Source: an uncultured Acetatifactor sp.
Lineage (GTDB): Bacteria > Bacillota > Clostridia > Lachnospirales > Lachnospiraceae
DNA length: 47,632 nucleotides
Direction of reading: 5' to 3'
NCBI GenBank assembly: GCA_910586435.1
Contig: CAJUGT010000012.1
Span: 1-47,632, forward strand
Positions 15,320-24,511 of this stretch are shown piece by piece. A program made the position numbers and the translations under genes. The stretch's first letter is position 1, and every line of letters begins with the position of its first letter. The notes beneath the pieces were generated by a model, which had not been told where the DNA came from, did not search any database, and saw nothing but the letters and a program-made list of their open reading frames with translations.

Positions 15320-16900
15320 ATGATTACCTGGAGCAATTTGGATACCAGTTTGGCATACCAGGAGCTGCAAAAGGCGGCATCTGTAAATCTTGCGGAGACC
15401 ATGACGGGGGAGAACGGCGCGGAGCGAGTAAAAAAATACAGCGTTCCCATGGCGGCAGGGCTTGTTTACAATTACGCCGCAAAGCAGGTGGATGATGAGG
15501 TGTTACAGGCTCTTGCGAAATTAGCGGAAGAGAGACAGCTTGCCGAGAAGTTTGAAGCTCTTTATAATGGTGAGGTGATTAACACAGGAGAAAAGCGCAG
15601 GGTGCTGCATCACATGACCCGTGGACAGCTGGGGGAAGCGGTTGTGGCTGACGGTGTGGACAAGCGCGGTTTCTATGTGGAACAACAGAAGAAGATTGCG
15701 GAATTGGCCAATAAGGTGCATAATGGTGAGATTACAAACGGAGCAGGGGAGAAATTTACCACTGTGGTGCAGATAGGGATTGGCGGCAGTGATTTAGGCC
15801 CCCGTGCAATGTATCTGGCTCTGGAAAACTGGGCCAGGGTTAATCATACCTTTAAGATGGAAGCAAAATTTATCAGCAATGTGGACCCGGATGACGCAGC
15901 GGCAGTGTTAAACACCATAGATGTGGAACATTCCCTTTTTGTGTTGGTATCCAAATCCGGTACTACCCTGGAGACCCTGACCAATGAGTCTTTTGTGAAA
16001 GATGCGCTGAAAAATGCCGGGTTGGATGCTTCCAGGCATATGATAGCCGTCACCAGTGAGACTTCCCCTCTGGCCAAGAGTGATGACTATCTTGCGGCGT
16101 TTTTTATGGATGATTATATCGGCGGACGTTTTTCATCTACTTCCGGTGTGGGCGGCGCCGTATTGTCTCTGGCATTTGGCCCCGAAGTGTTCGCAAGGTT
16201 TCTGGAGGGCGCGGCAGAGGAAGATAAGCTGGCACAGAACAAAGATATGTTGGCAAATCCGGCCATGCTGGACGCAATGATTGGAGTGTATGAGCGCAAT
16301 GTCTTAGGATACCAGAACACGGCAGTTTTGCCCTATTCCCAGGCTTTGAGCCGTTTTCCTGCCCATTTGCAGCAGCTTGATATGGAATCCAATGGCAAGT
16401 CAGTAAACCGCTTCGGGGAGCCGGTAAACTATCCTACGGGGCCCGTTATCTTTGGAGAGCCGGGAACCAACGGACAGCATTCCTTTTATCAGTTGCTGCA
16501 TCAGGGAACTGATATGATACCATTGCAGTTTGTAGGATTTCGGAACAATCAGATGGGCAGGGATGTTGTGATTCAGGACAGCACAAGTCAGCAAAAGCTC
16601 TGCGCAAACGTTGTGGCGCAGATTGTAGCCTTTGCTTGCGGCAAAGAGGATGAAAACCGCAATAAGAATTTTGAGGGCGGCCGTCCTTCCAGTATTATCA
16701 TAGGAGACCAATTGACGCCGGAAGCACTGGGGGCGCTGTTGTCTCACTTTGAAAACAAGGTGATGTATCAGGGCTTTGTATGGAATATTAACAGTTTTGA
16801 CCAGGAAGGAGTGCAGTTAGGAAAAGTTCTTGCGAAGAAAGTCCTTGCTCATGACACGGACGGCGCGTTGAAAGCATATAGTGATTTGATGCAAATCTAG
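15320..16900 (+). CDS. pgi: Glucose-6-phosphate isomerase
   Basis: Interconverts glucose 6-phosphate and fructose 6-phosphate in glycolysis/gluconeogenesis; cytosolic; 526 residues. The sugar-phosphate binding parts are plain: GIGGSDLGPRAM, VSKSGTTLET and both PGI signatures (YIGGRFSSTSGVG and FDQEGVQLGK, with the catalytic Lys in the latter). The AAAGGAGG at 15301-15308 fits ATG 15320; a longer reading from a GTG at 15278 would start upstream of that RBS and is rejected. It has its own promoter and a terminator right after it, so it is a single-gene unit. Confidence 0.97.
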   Translation: MITWSNLDTSLAYQELQKAASVNLAETMTGENGAERVKKYSVPMAAGLVYNYAAKQVDDEVLQALAKLAEERQLAEKFEALYNGEVINTGEKRRVLHHMTRGQLGEAVVADGVDKRGFYVEQQKKIAELANKVHNGEITNGAGEKFTTVVQIGIGGSDLGPRAMYLALENWARVNHTFKMEAKFISNVDPDDAAAVLNTIDVEHSLFVLVSKSGTTLETLTNESFVKDALKNAGLDASRHMIAVTSETSPLAKSDDYLAAFFMDDYIGGRFSSTSGVGGAVLSLAFGPEVFARFLEGAAEEDKLAQNKDMLANPAMLDAMIGVYERNVLGYQNTAVLPYSQALSRFPAHLQQLDMESNGKSVNRFGEPVNYPTGPVIFGEPGTNGQHSFYQLLHQGTDMIPLQFVGFRNNQMGRDVVIQDSTSQQKLCANVVAQIVAFACGKEDENRNKNFEGGRPSSIIIGDQLTPEALGALLSHFENKVMYQGFVWNINSFDQEGVQLGKVLAKKVLAHDTDGALKAYSDLMQI

Positions 16901-16906
16901 CAGATT

Positions 16907-16944
16907 AAAATGCTTCCGAACAGAATTTGTTTGGGAGCATTTTT
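16907..16944 (+). terminator. Terminator of pgi
   Basis: AAAATGCTTCC (16907-16917) pairs with GGGAGCATTTTT (16933-16944) with a 15-base loop, ending in five T residues, just after the stop codon. Between it and 17080 lie further short stems (GCCGC/GCGGC, AGGGGAAGG/CCTTCCCT) but no gene. Confidence 0.88.
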
Positions 16945-17079
16945 AGAAATATGCCGCTAACGCGGCGCAGGGGCCGCACAGGTGCGCAGGGGAAGGTAAG
17001 CCTTCCCTGCTTGATTATGCATGGGACCGGCGGGAGGAAGAAAAGCTTTTCCACTTGATTATAAAGTGAAGGGAGCGCC

Positions 17080-18576
17080 ATGGAACATATAATACAATGG
17101 AAAGATAGAAACAGTGAAATCACATGCTATTTACCAGAAGAAACCTTGCCCGATAAAAATGCGGCGGCAGAATTATATCGCATGACAGAGTTAGAAGATA
17201 CCTTGGCAAAATTGAGGGAGGCGCCAGGTTTTTTCTATGGAAAGGAACTGGAAATTGAGAAAATTATATTGACCCCGGACTTTCATAAAGGTTCTGGAAT
17301 TCCCATTGGAACAGTGATGATGACGAAAGGTTTTGCGGTGCCTCAGGCAATGGGGAACGATATTAATTGTGGTATGCGATTCTATACAACAGATCTTTCG
17401 GAAGAAAAAATACAGGAAAATCTTCCGAAAATCATAAAAAAGGTTCGTCACATCTTTTTTGAAGGGGGCAGACAGATTCCCATGACAGGAAGACAACGGG
17501 AGGCTTTGTTCCGTTATGGGCTTGAGGGGATATTGGAAAGCAATGCTGACGGCAAAAAGAGAGGATTGTGGCGTTATTATGAACCGGAGACGCAGGAAAA
17601 ATGGCTGGGTCGTACTATGTTTTCGGGAAGTCTGAAAGCCCATTACACGGAAGGGTTGGAAGATTTTATTGGCACCTATGAAGAACTGACTTATGATGAT
17701 CAGATTGGAACAATAGGTGGGGGAAATCATTTTCTGGAAGTACAGCGAGTTGCGGAGATTTATGACGGCCAGACTGCCAAGGCCTGGAATATAAAAAAAG
17801 GCGCCGTAGCCGTGATGCTTCATGGGGGTTCTCTGACCATGGGACATCACAGTGGTATGCTGAATCGCAGGATTTGCCAGGAGATTTATCCCCCAGGACT
17901 CACACACCCTGAGAACAAAATATATCCCATACCTGAGACTGCGCCATCGGAAGTATGGAATCGCTTTTGGTCAGCTTCCGGAAATGCCGCCAATTTCGGA
18001 TTTGCCAATCGATTGTTTCTTGGATTAATGATTCAGGATGTATTTACACATGTGCTGGGTGATTGTCATATGGAATTACTTTATGACGCACCACACAACT
18101 ATATATGGAAAAAACAAATTGCGGACAATCATTATTATATTCATCGAAAAGGAGCCTGCCGTGCCGGCGGCTATGAAGAAATGGAGGGCACAGAGTTTGC
18201 CTGCTATGGTGAACCGGTGATGATTCCCGGTTCTATGGGAAGTTCCAGTTACCTGCTTCGTGGATTGGGAAATCCGGATGCTCTGTGGAGTGCCAGCCAT
18301 GGGGCAGGACGGAAAAAGTCCCGGGGTGAAGCAATCAAAGGCAATGACGAAGCGTTTCGCAGATTCATGGAGAAGTTTCATATCATTACGCCCATAGATC
18401 CATCACGCAATGATATGAAGGGCAGAACGGATATCATAAGGAAGTGGGAAGATTCCATTCGGGCAGAAGCGCCTTATGCATATAAGGATATTGATAAAGT
18501 AATTGAGGCGCATACAGAACACAATATGGCGGCTCCGGTGGCACGTCTGGAACCCATTTTTACAGTGAAAGCTTAA
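17080..18576 (+). CDS. rtcB: RtcB family RNA ligase
   Basis: 498 residues, GTP- and Mn-dependent RNA ligase that joins 2',3'-cyclic-phosphate (or 3'-phosphate) and 5'-OH ends, used in RNA repair. The metal-binding and guanylylation residues are visible: PDFHKGSGIPIGTVM, GNDINCGMR (the Asp and Cys of the conserved DxxC), TIGGGNHFLEVQ (H), MLHGGSLTMGHHSG, and the SHGAGRKKSR loop whose His carries GMP. The C-terminal ARLEPIFTVKA matches the family end. RBS AAGGGAG is at good distance. No archease or RtcA gene is beside it. It ends in its own terminator. Confidence 0.93.
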   Translation: MEHIIQWKDRNSEITCYLPEETLPDKNAAAELYRMTELEDTLAKLREAPGFFYGKELEIEKIILTPDFHKGSGIPIGTVMMTKGFAVPQAMGNDINCGMRFYTTDLSEEKIQENLPKIIKKVRHIFFEGGRQIPMTGRQREALFRYGLEGILESNADGKKRGLWRYYEPETQEKWLGRTMFSGSLKAHYTEGLEDFIGTYEELTYDDQIGTIGGGNHFLEVQRVAEIYDGQTAKAWNIKKGAVAVMLHGGSLTMGHHSGMLNRRICQEIYPPGLTHPENKIYPIPETAPSEVWNRFWSASGNAANFGFANRLFLGLMIQDVFTHVLGDCHMELLYDAPHNYIWKKQIADNHYYIHRKGACRAGGYEEMEGTEFACYGEPVMIPGSMGSSSYLLRGLGNPDALWSASHGAGRKKSRGEAIKGNDEAFRRFMEKFHIITPIDPSRNDMKGRTDIIRKWEDSIRAEAPYAYKDIDKVIEAHTEHNMAAPVARLEPIFTVKA

Positions 18577-18644
18577 GAAACTGTTTCAAATAACAAAGTT
18601 ATCTATCAACAATTCATAAAGATACAATCCAAATACACTTTTAG

Positions 18645-18680
18645 ACAGCGGAAGGACCAATGGGACTTCCGCTGTTTTAT
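18645..18680 (+). terminator. Terminator of rtcB
   Basis: ACAGCGGAAG (18645-18654) pairs perfectly with CTTCCGCTGT (18666-18675) around an 11-base loop, followed by TTTT. Confidence 0.88.
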
Positions 18681-19262
18681 CAGCGCTTGAAACATTTCCA
18701 CTGGCAGGGGATGGGGGACGTCCGGCAAGCAGAAGGTTCCTGCTTTGCGGACTTCGGGTACAGAAGCTATCCAGCCGTTCCGGCACTGGCTTAAGAATCG
18801 CCGGCAAAAGCAATTAATTCCCAGAAGAGTGGGACAATAATGCAAAACCAATTGAAATTTATGCAATATCGTGGTATTATTATTGAAGATTATGTAAAAA
18901 TTGCGCCCCAAAAGAAGGGTTTATATGATAATTACAAAAGCACAAAGATAGAGTGTCAATGATATGAAAACTTTCAAATGGGGTAAAAAAGAATCAATCT
19001 GTTTTTGACAAAGAAAAGGAGGGGATGTTAGAGGGAACCATTGGCTGACAGAAAGGGGTGAAAGATACCGGAAATAGCGGGGATAAAAACATAGTGGTTT
19101 CAATTTCAGCGTTACTCGGCGTAACGACAAAGGATTATGTTTGGAAAGGGGTTATATGGATGGCCCCTGTGAAATCAAAATGGGCGTATAAAACACAAAA
19201 CCTTATCATAAGGAAAGGGAACTATTTGAATAAAAATGAGGTTATGATGGGAGGGAGATTCA
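18681..19262. other. Long intergenic stretch before the chemotaxis receptor gene
   Basis: No convincing coding region. One imperfect stem joins GTCCGGCAAGCAG (about 18719-18731) to CTGCTTTGCGGAC (about 18738-18750). The rest is AT-rich with several GG-rich runs (AAGGAGGGGATG near 19016, GGGAGGGAG near 19248) and short out-of-phase ORFs. I looked for a cyclic-di-GMP riboswitch and found no matching core. The transcription start of the receptor gene is probably here but cannot be fixed. Confidence 0.4.
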
Positions 19263-20732
19263 ATGGAACTGGAAATCTTAAAAAACGAAGAGAAAAGAAT
19301 GAATTTGGTAATGTTTCTTTTTTTGGCAATGATACCCTGTGTGGCCTTAGGGTATGTGATTTTGTTTAATGGAGGTTCCTCTAAGGATTGCATTGTGCTT
19401 TCAATGGTGGCAGCGGATGTATTGATCAAATTATTTGAAAAAGTTCTGGGAAAATATGCGAAGTATTTGTATATTTGCGTTTTGCCCATATGTGGAGTCG
19501 CAACAATCGTATTGGGAAATCCGGCTTCTTTTGGAGCAATGGCAGAGGCATATTTCCTGATTCTTTTTCTTTCGGTTCCCTATTATGAAGTTTCTTTGAT
19601 AGTGGTATGTACGGTTGCTACGATTTTGCCCAATATTATTGCCATGATTGTATTTCAGGAGGCGTATTTGGCCATGTACAGCTTTGCCATATGGATTTTT
19701 ATATGGATGGTATATATTCTGGCTGCGCTGGTGGCTATATTTATTGTGCAGAGAGCATTGGCGTTGTTCCGTATGGTGGAGAAAAAGGAACATGAAGTGG
19801 AAGGGCTGCTTGGCAATGTGCGAAGGGCATTTGAAGGATTGGAGGAATCCTCCGGAAAAATATATGATTCCTTACATAATTTCGAGGCCAGCACAACGGA
19901 AATCGCTGCTTCTACAAGCCAGATTGCGGACAGTGCGGATGTGCAGATTCAGCAGGTGAAAGGGAGTCTTGATATCTTCAATGATTTGAACAGTAAAATC
20001 CAAAGTTCCGAGCAGCAGGTGATTCAGACATTGGATACCATAAAAGAGCTGAAAACGAAAAATGATGAGGGTATTCAGGCGATTGAAGTACTTTCCAGTA
20101 AATTCAGCGAAAATATTGCCTCAACACGGGTGGCGTCTGAAGGAGTGGCATCGTTAGTGTATAAATCAAATTCCATTGGTGAGATTATCGAAAGTATCAG
20201 CCAAATTGCGCAGCAAACCAATCTGCTTGCGCTGAACGCAGCCATTGAGGCAGCAAGGGCAGGAGACGCCGGAAAAGGTTTTGCGGTGGTGGCGGATGAA
20301 ATTAACAAATTGTCAGGAGAATCCGCAGGTGCTACTCAGAAGATAGACGCAATTCTGAAAGATGTGGTTGCAACTGTAAAAGAAGTCAATGGTGTCATTG
20401 ACAATAACAGTGCTATTGTGGAGGATTCCAACGAAAAACTGAATGACACGGTGAAAATATTTGAGAGTATGCTCCAATCCTCGGAAGAGGTGATATCAGT
20501 TACGGCTATGCTGAAGCAGGAATTAGCTGATATTATCGCAATCAAAGAAAGATTGCTGGACGCAATGGAATCGGTGGAAAATATTTCACAGAGTTCGGTG
20601 CTGACCACGGCTGAGATCAGTGCGGCTACAGAGCAGCAGGCGGCAGGGGTAGAAGAAATCCTGAAGTCCATGGGAAGTGTCCAGAGTGGCATGGAACAGC
20701 TCTCAGGAGTATTAAACCGAACAGATTCCTGA
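19263..20732 (+). CDS. Methyl-accepting chemotaxis protein with polytopic N-terminus
   Basis: 489 residues, chemoreceptor-type signalling protein that would act on CheA/CheW. Unlike classical receptors it has no large periplasmic sensor: the first about 165 residues are a bundle of roughly six hydrophobic segments (about 13-36, 41-58, 66-85, 92-107, 111-131, 138-165). Then comes a long coiled coil with the invariant hairpin ISQIAQQTNLLALNAAIEA followed by ARAGDAGKGFAVVADEI (about 310-345). It has no clear HAMP domain. The signal may therefore be membrane-borne (energy state, lipid or hydrophobic ligand). RBS GGGAGGGAG precedes the ATG. No other chemotaxis gene is in the window. Confidence 0.92.
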   Translation: MELEILKNEEKRMNLVMFLFLAMIPCVALGYVILFNGGSSKDCIVLSMVAADVLIKLFEKVLGKYAKYLYICVLPICGVATIVLGNPASFGAMAEAYFLILFLSVPYYEVSLIVVCTVATILPNIIAMIVFQEAYLAMYSFAIWIFIWMVYILAALVAIFIVQRALALFRMVEKKEHEVEGLLGNVRRAFEGLEESSGKIYDSLHNFEASTTEIAASTSQIADSADVQIQQVKGSLDIFNDLNSKIQSSEQQVIQTLDTIKELKTKNDEGIQAIEVLSSKFSENIASTRVASEGVASLVYKSNSIGEIIESISQIAQQTNLLALNAAIEAARAGDAGKGFAVVADEINKLSGESAGATQKIDAILKDVVATVKEVNGVIDNNSAIVEDSNEKLNDTVKIFESMLQSSEEVISVTAMLKQELADIIAIKERLLDAMESVENISQSSVLTTAEISAATEQQAAGVEEILKSMGSVQSGMEQLSGVLNRTDS

Positions 20733-20743
20733 TATCTGAAAGA

Positions 20744-20884
20744 AGGGGCTGTCAGAAAGCAATTTTCAAACACGCTCTAGTGCTCCATCCGGTTACTGAC
20801 CGGATGGAGCACTAGATACAGGTATGCCCGATTACCTGACATCCTGTATCTTGTGTAGAATTTCTTAACGCGACAGCCCCTTTT
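20744..20884. terminator. Nested two-hairpin structure between convergent genes
   Basis: An outer stem GGGGCTGTC (20745-20753) / GACAGCCCC (20872-20880) flanked by A and T runs encloses two hairpins: a perfect 17-bp stem (20777-20793 with 20799-20815, 5-base loop) and ATACAGG...CCTGTAT (20816-20822 / 20843-20849) with an inner AGGTA/TACCT. It ends with TTTT on plus and can act as a bidirectional terminator for the receptor gene and the ankyrin gene. GGGGCTGTC ends are also seen on some insertion-sequence and MITE ends. Confidence 0.75.
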
Positions 20885-20937
20885 CTTAAGTATACAGTTT
20901 CATTAAAGTCATGTGGCATGGGGAAGCAGAATAAGTC

Positions 20938-22998
20938 TTACTGAATGTCGGTCATAACTTCCAATACCGTATCGTATCCATGCTCCACTGCCAGTTGAAC
21001 AGGAGTGACCCCCTGATTGTTTGCCCGATTATAGTCGGCTCCTTTCTTCACAAGGAAACGGGCAACATCCTGGCTTCCATATCTTAACGCATAATGAAGA
21101 GCCGTATTTCCGCTGTTATCCGCAACATTCACATCCGCTCCGGCACGGACAAGTTCCTTTATAATGTCTTTAAAACATTGATTCTTGGCAGTGAGTATCA
21201 TTGCGGTATTTCCCTGATTGTCCCTGTGGTTTACATCCACATTCGCGTCCAGAAAAATGGGAAGAAGCTCCAATGTGGCGTTGATGCCAAGGGATTGCAG
21301 CAGCATAAGCGGAGTTTGTCCGTCATTACGTTCCATATCAAGTGTTTTCAGTTCTTTTAACATCGCTGCCCGTTGCCGGGATTGCAATTCTTCTCCGAAT
21401 TTTTTCTTCATCACGGCAAGGTGGGCGGGTGTCTCTCCTTTTATATTTTGGAGGGAATCATCTGCGCCGGAAGCCATCAATAGCTTTACCACATCCGTTG
21501 TACCATAAATACATGCTGTATGAAGAGGTGTATTTCCGGATTCCGCAGGTTCATCTTCTGCCAGATTGATATTTACTCCTTTTTCTATCATTACTTTGAG
21601 CATGTCAGTGTGTCCGTATTTTGCTGCCATATGTAGAGCGGTAGTCCCCGAATTGTCCACCTGTTCCATGGATTCCTTTGAGAAAAGCTTTGCGGCGGCG
21701 CTAAAATATTCTTCTGACTTCCTATAAAAACCAGTGGGTTTTTGGCAGGAAGCCGCTATAAGCGCCGGCGTTTTTCCCTGAATTACGGCTTCATCCAGAT
21801 CCACACCCAATTCCCTGAATTTCTCAAGGACTTTTATTCCATAGCCAATGCCGATACCTTTATCTCTGATGCAGGTGACACTTCCTCCGGAATGAATGGG
21901 GGCGGTGAAGTCAATGCCGGCTTTTTGGCATACATCAAGCAACTGACAATTCTCGTCCCGGAAAAGGGCGCTTTGCATAACGTTCATGATATATTTCATG
22001 TCGTCATCATCGTCCGGGTCTATCCGCTGAATCAATTTTTTAGCCAGATAAAGGGCGATACTTATGTTATCCCGCTCATCGTCCGAGAAGTTAGCAAAAG
22101 CATTGCTGGTGATACGACTTAAATTTGCCATATCCATTCGGGAGAATTCACAAGGTTCTTCTGCGCCATGATCCTTTAATGCCATGCACAATCCTTCCTG
22201 ATACAAGTCTAACGCAAGCTGCATGGGGGTTTGTCCTTCTTTATTGGCCATGTTTACCATGGAATCGTCTTTTTCCAGCAGTCTCAGCGCTGCGGTCATA
22301 TGCCGGTTATGGATGGCAGTGAGCAAAAGCGTATTGCCGTCTTCGTCTATATAGTCCGTTGCGGCGCCTTTTTCAAGAAATACATCGGTTAAGGCCCAGG
22401 AGCAATTACTGTTTCCTTCATAGAGCATAAGCTCAAAAGGAGTTCTGTTTTCTGAGTCTTTCTGATTAATGTCACATGTAAGCAGGCGGGCAATTGGCGC
22501 CCTCTGGGATAAGCTATTTCTCTGGCAGTTATAGTCTTTGGCCAGCCCGTCTATAATGGGATGGGCTAGATAGTGGTAGGCATTCCTGCCGTTTGTGTCG
22601 CACAAAGTCTCATTGGCGCCATGTTTCAGCAAGAAAGATGCCATTGACAGATTTCCACGGCAGCATGCCAGCATGAAGGGAGTAATGCCGTTATTGCTGG
22701 CTGAATTTAAGGCCTCTTCATTGATTGTCCCATTGTTTACTATTTCTTCTATGACATTGCGGAAATTCAGCCATACAAGAAGGTGGAAAATAGTAAAGCC
22801 ATATCTTCCCACTGGGGAAAGCAGGGCTTCTGCGCCGCATTTCTTTACACATGCTTCCACATTTGCGATTTCATCTTCTTTTAGCAGATCGTATCGGTAC
22901 ATACAGTTTTCAAAATCGTCCTCCCACCAGGGAATAAATTTGTTTCGATTGCTTTCGCTGGCATTTACCAGCAGAGTCGTCAGCTCTTTTACGTCCAT
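20938..22998 (-). CDS. Ankyrin-repeat protein
   Basis: 686 residues, a protein-binding scaffold, probably cytosolic since no signal peptide or membrane helix is visible. Ankyrin repeats are clear in two blocks: about 70-290 (for example NGITPFMLACCRGNLSMASFLL and DGNTLLLTAIHNRHMTAALRLL) and about 450-686 (for example SGTTALHMAAKYGHTDMLKVMI, GNTPLHTACIYGTTDVVKLL, GNTALHYALRYGSQDVARFL). The stretch between is helical with a DPDDDDDM acidic run near residue 334, and looks like degenerate repeats. The binding partner is unknown. RBS TGGAGAG precedes the ATG. It is transcribed alone against its flanks. Ankyrin proteins this long are not common in Clostridia. Confidence 0.9.
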   Translation of the reverse strand: MDVKELTTLLVNASESNRNKFIPWWEDDFENCMYRYDLLKEDEIANVEACVKKCGAEALLSPVGRYGFTIFHLLVWLNFRNVIEEIVNNGTINEEALNSASNNGITPFMLACCRGNLSMASFLLKHGANETLCDTNGRNAYHYLAHPIIDGLAKDYNCQRNSLSQRAPIARLLTCDINQKDSENRTPFELMLYEGNSNCSWALTDVFLEKGAATDYIDEDGNTLLLTAIHNRHMTAALRLLEKDDSMVNMANKEGQTPMQLALDLYQEGLCMALKDHGAEEPCEFSRMDMANLSRITSNAFANFSDDERDNISIALYLAKKLIQRIDPDDDDDMKYIMNVMQSALFRDENCQLLDVCQKAGIDFTAPIHSGGSVTCIRDKGIGIGYGIKVLEKFRELGVDLDEAVIQGKTPALIAASCQKPTGFYRKSEEYFSAAAKLFSKESMEQVDNSGTTALHMAAKYGHTDMLKVMIEKGVNINLAEDEPAESGNTPLHTACIYGTTDVVKLLMASGADDSLQNIKGETPAHLAVMKKKFGEELQSRQRAAMLKELKTLDMERNDGQTPLMLLQSLGINATLELLPIFLDANVDVNHRDNQGNTAMILTAKNQCFKDIIKELVRAGADVNVADNSGNTALHYALRYGSQDVARFLVKKGADYNRANNQGVTPVQLAVEHGYDTVLEVMTDIQ

Positions 22999-23565
22999 GA
23001 TCTCTCCACGCTCCTTTATCTTTTATTTTGGTCGCTTTCATCCCAAAATATGGCTATATTATATCATGAGAGAATATCAAATGATTCAGTTTATGAAAAA
23101 TTAATAATGCAAAAAGCATTACAGTTACTATTTGCGGTTAGTACCGCAAGGCGTTTTCACGCGCTTTTTGCGTGACAACCCCGAGACGCTGTGCGCCAAA
23201 ATGTGCCAACGGTATATTTTGTGTGCCTAAAGCCTTCTTATAGAAGGCTTGTTACTGTTTGCGGCAAAGACGTGAAATGTAACGCATTAAAAACTTTCTC
23301 TCTTGGACTGCCTGCTAATAGAGGTTCAATGTTGTTTCGGAATTCAGACATGGCTTGCGGCACATAGGATATTATGATATCATAAAAATGTTTTATAGTT
23401 ACAATTCACTTGCGGCGACGCTGGAAATACAATGTTTTGACAAAACTACTTAAAAATCTATCAGCGAGCCTTTGTATAGTTCAGTTTATTGTGAGTATTG
23501 TGATGTTTCAGCAAGCGATTGCAGGTTGGGAGGGCATGGCAGGCGTTATAGGGAGGAATAACAGG
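22999..23565. other. Long intergenic stretch with several hairpins
   Basis: 567 bases between divergent genes. No supported gene. Visible stems are AATGCAAAAAGCATT (about 23108-23122), GCGGTTAGTACCGC (about 23134-23147), CACGCGCTTTTTGCGTG (about 23158-23174), and the perfect 9-bp AAGCCTTCT/AGAAGGCTT (23230-23250). A TATAAT on the minus strand near 23053-23060 could be the -10 of the ankyrin gene. GGGAGGAA at 23550-23557 is a good RBS for an ATG at 23566 whose frame soon stops. Confidence 0.4.
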
Positions 23566-23582
23566 TATGGAAAGAAATTTAG

Positions 23583-24065
23583 TTGACCGACAGGTGGAGC
23601 TTTATTTTGGAATGGGGGCAGGAAAAACAGCTTCGCGTTTGGCCGAAAGAATGGCTGACAAGGGAAGAATTACTTACTGAAGATGCCGCGGAGGAAGATT
23701 TTGGAGTGGCGAAAGCAGGAGGGGAATCTCTGGGCGCGTTTATCTTACAGAGGCAGGATGGGGAATATTGGCCGGACGCTTTGAAGGGGGAAGCCGTATA
23801 TTTACACAAGCTTTGTGTCCTCAGAGAATTCGCGCATCAAAACGCGGCCCGGAAAATTGTGGAAGCGATTGCCTGTAAGTGCAGGAAGGAAGGGATTTCC
23901 TATATTCGGCTTGACACGGCATTAGATGAAAAGAAAGTCAGGAAGATATATCTTGGCATGGGATTTAAAATTGTGGACATTATCGATTATGAAAACGGCC
24001 GTTCTATGGCATTATATGAATATGAAGTTATGAATAAAACACACCAGGAAGGAAGAAAAAGCTAA
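23583..24065 (+). CDS. GNAT family acetyltransferase, N-terminus uncertain
   Basis: 160 residues read from TTG 23583. The C-terminal two thirds are a clear GNAT: AVYLHKLCVLREFAHQNAARKIVE (acetyl-CoA site, with QNA where Q/R-x-x-G is usual), ISYIRLDTALDEKKVRKIYLGMGF and a final YEY strand. The family's first strand-helix is short or missing. An RBS (GGGAGGAA) suits ATG 23566, but that frame is different and stops after about 40 codons. So either TTG is used, or a one-base change near 23566-23583 has split the original start from the body. Substrate unknown. Confidence 0.7.
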   Translation: MTDRWSFILEWGQEKQLRVWPKEWLTREELLTEDAAEEDFGVAKAGGESLGAFILQRQDGEYWPDALKGEAVYLHKLCVLREFAHQNAARKIVEAIACKCRKEGISYIRLDTALDEKKVRKIYLGMGFKIVDIIDYENGRSMALYEYEVMNKTHQEGRKS

Positions 24066-24100
24066 ATACGAGTATATTTTGAAGGGAGTAACTTTGCGTA

Positions 24101-24385
24101 ATGAAAAAGTATGAATTCAACGCAATCATTTATAAAGTACCGGATATGGATGGCGCATATGTTAAGTTTCCCTATGATATCAGGAAGGAATTGGGCAAGG
24201 GCAGAGTGAGAGTACATGCGTCTTTTGACGGTGTCAAATACGATGGGAGCATAGTGAATATGGGGGTGCGCAATGAAGACGGCAGCATATGCTACATCAT
24301 TGGTCTTCGGAAAGAGATTCGCGCCAAAATAGGAAAACAGCCTGGGGAATCCGTGCGTGTGACAGTGGAGTGTGATGCGGACTGA
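24101..24385 (+). CDS. DUF1905 domain protein
   Basis: 94 residues, a small beta-barrel of the DUF1905 family, predicted cytosolic. KKYEFNAIIYKVPDMDGAYVKFPYDI and the later RVRVHASFDGVKYDGSIVNM, with GLRKEIRAKIGKQPGESVRV, fit the family closely. The reaction or ligand is not known; such proteins often stand with YdeI-type or GNAT genes, as here, just 35 bases after an acetyltransferase. The RBS AAGGGAG is rather far (about 14 bases) from the ATG. Confidence 0.82.
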   Translation: MKKYEFNAIIYKVPDMDGAYVKFPYDIRKELGKGRVRVHASFDGVKYDGSIVNMGVRNEDGSICYIIGLRKEIRAKIGKQPGESVRVTVECDAD

Positions 24386-24462
24386 TCGCCGGGCAGGGGC
24401 AGATTCCGTCACCGGCATGCCGTGGGGCTTTGGCAGCAAATTTTCTAATGGGTCTTTGTGTA

Positions 24463-24495
24463 AAAAATTGCCGATGGGTTTGCGTCTCATCGGCA
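24463..24495 (-). terminator. Terminator of the Eis-like gene
   Basis: On the minus strand TGCCGATG...CATCGGCA (24488-24495 with 24469-24476) is followed by ATTTTTTA, 17 bases after the stop codon at 24512. Confidence 0.82.
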
Positions 24496-24511
24496 GGAAA
24501 ATTTATCACAT

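Noticed and set aside
17191..17907. 238-residue minus-strand ORF opposite rtcB
   Set aside because: Overlaps the rtcB active-site region; no recognisable protein features.
18681..19262. Cyclic-di-GMP riboswitch ahead of the chemotaxis receptor
   Set aside because: No match to the conserved core or tetraloop-receptor elements could be found by eye.
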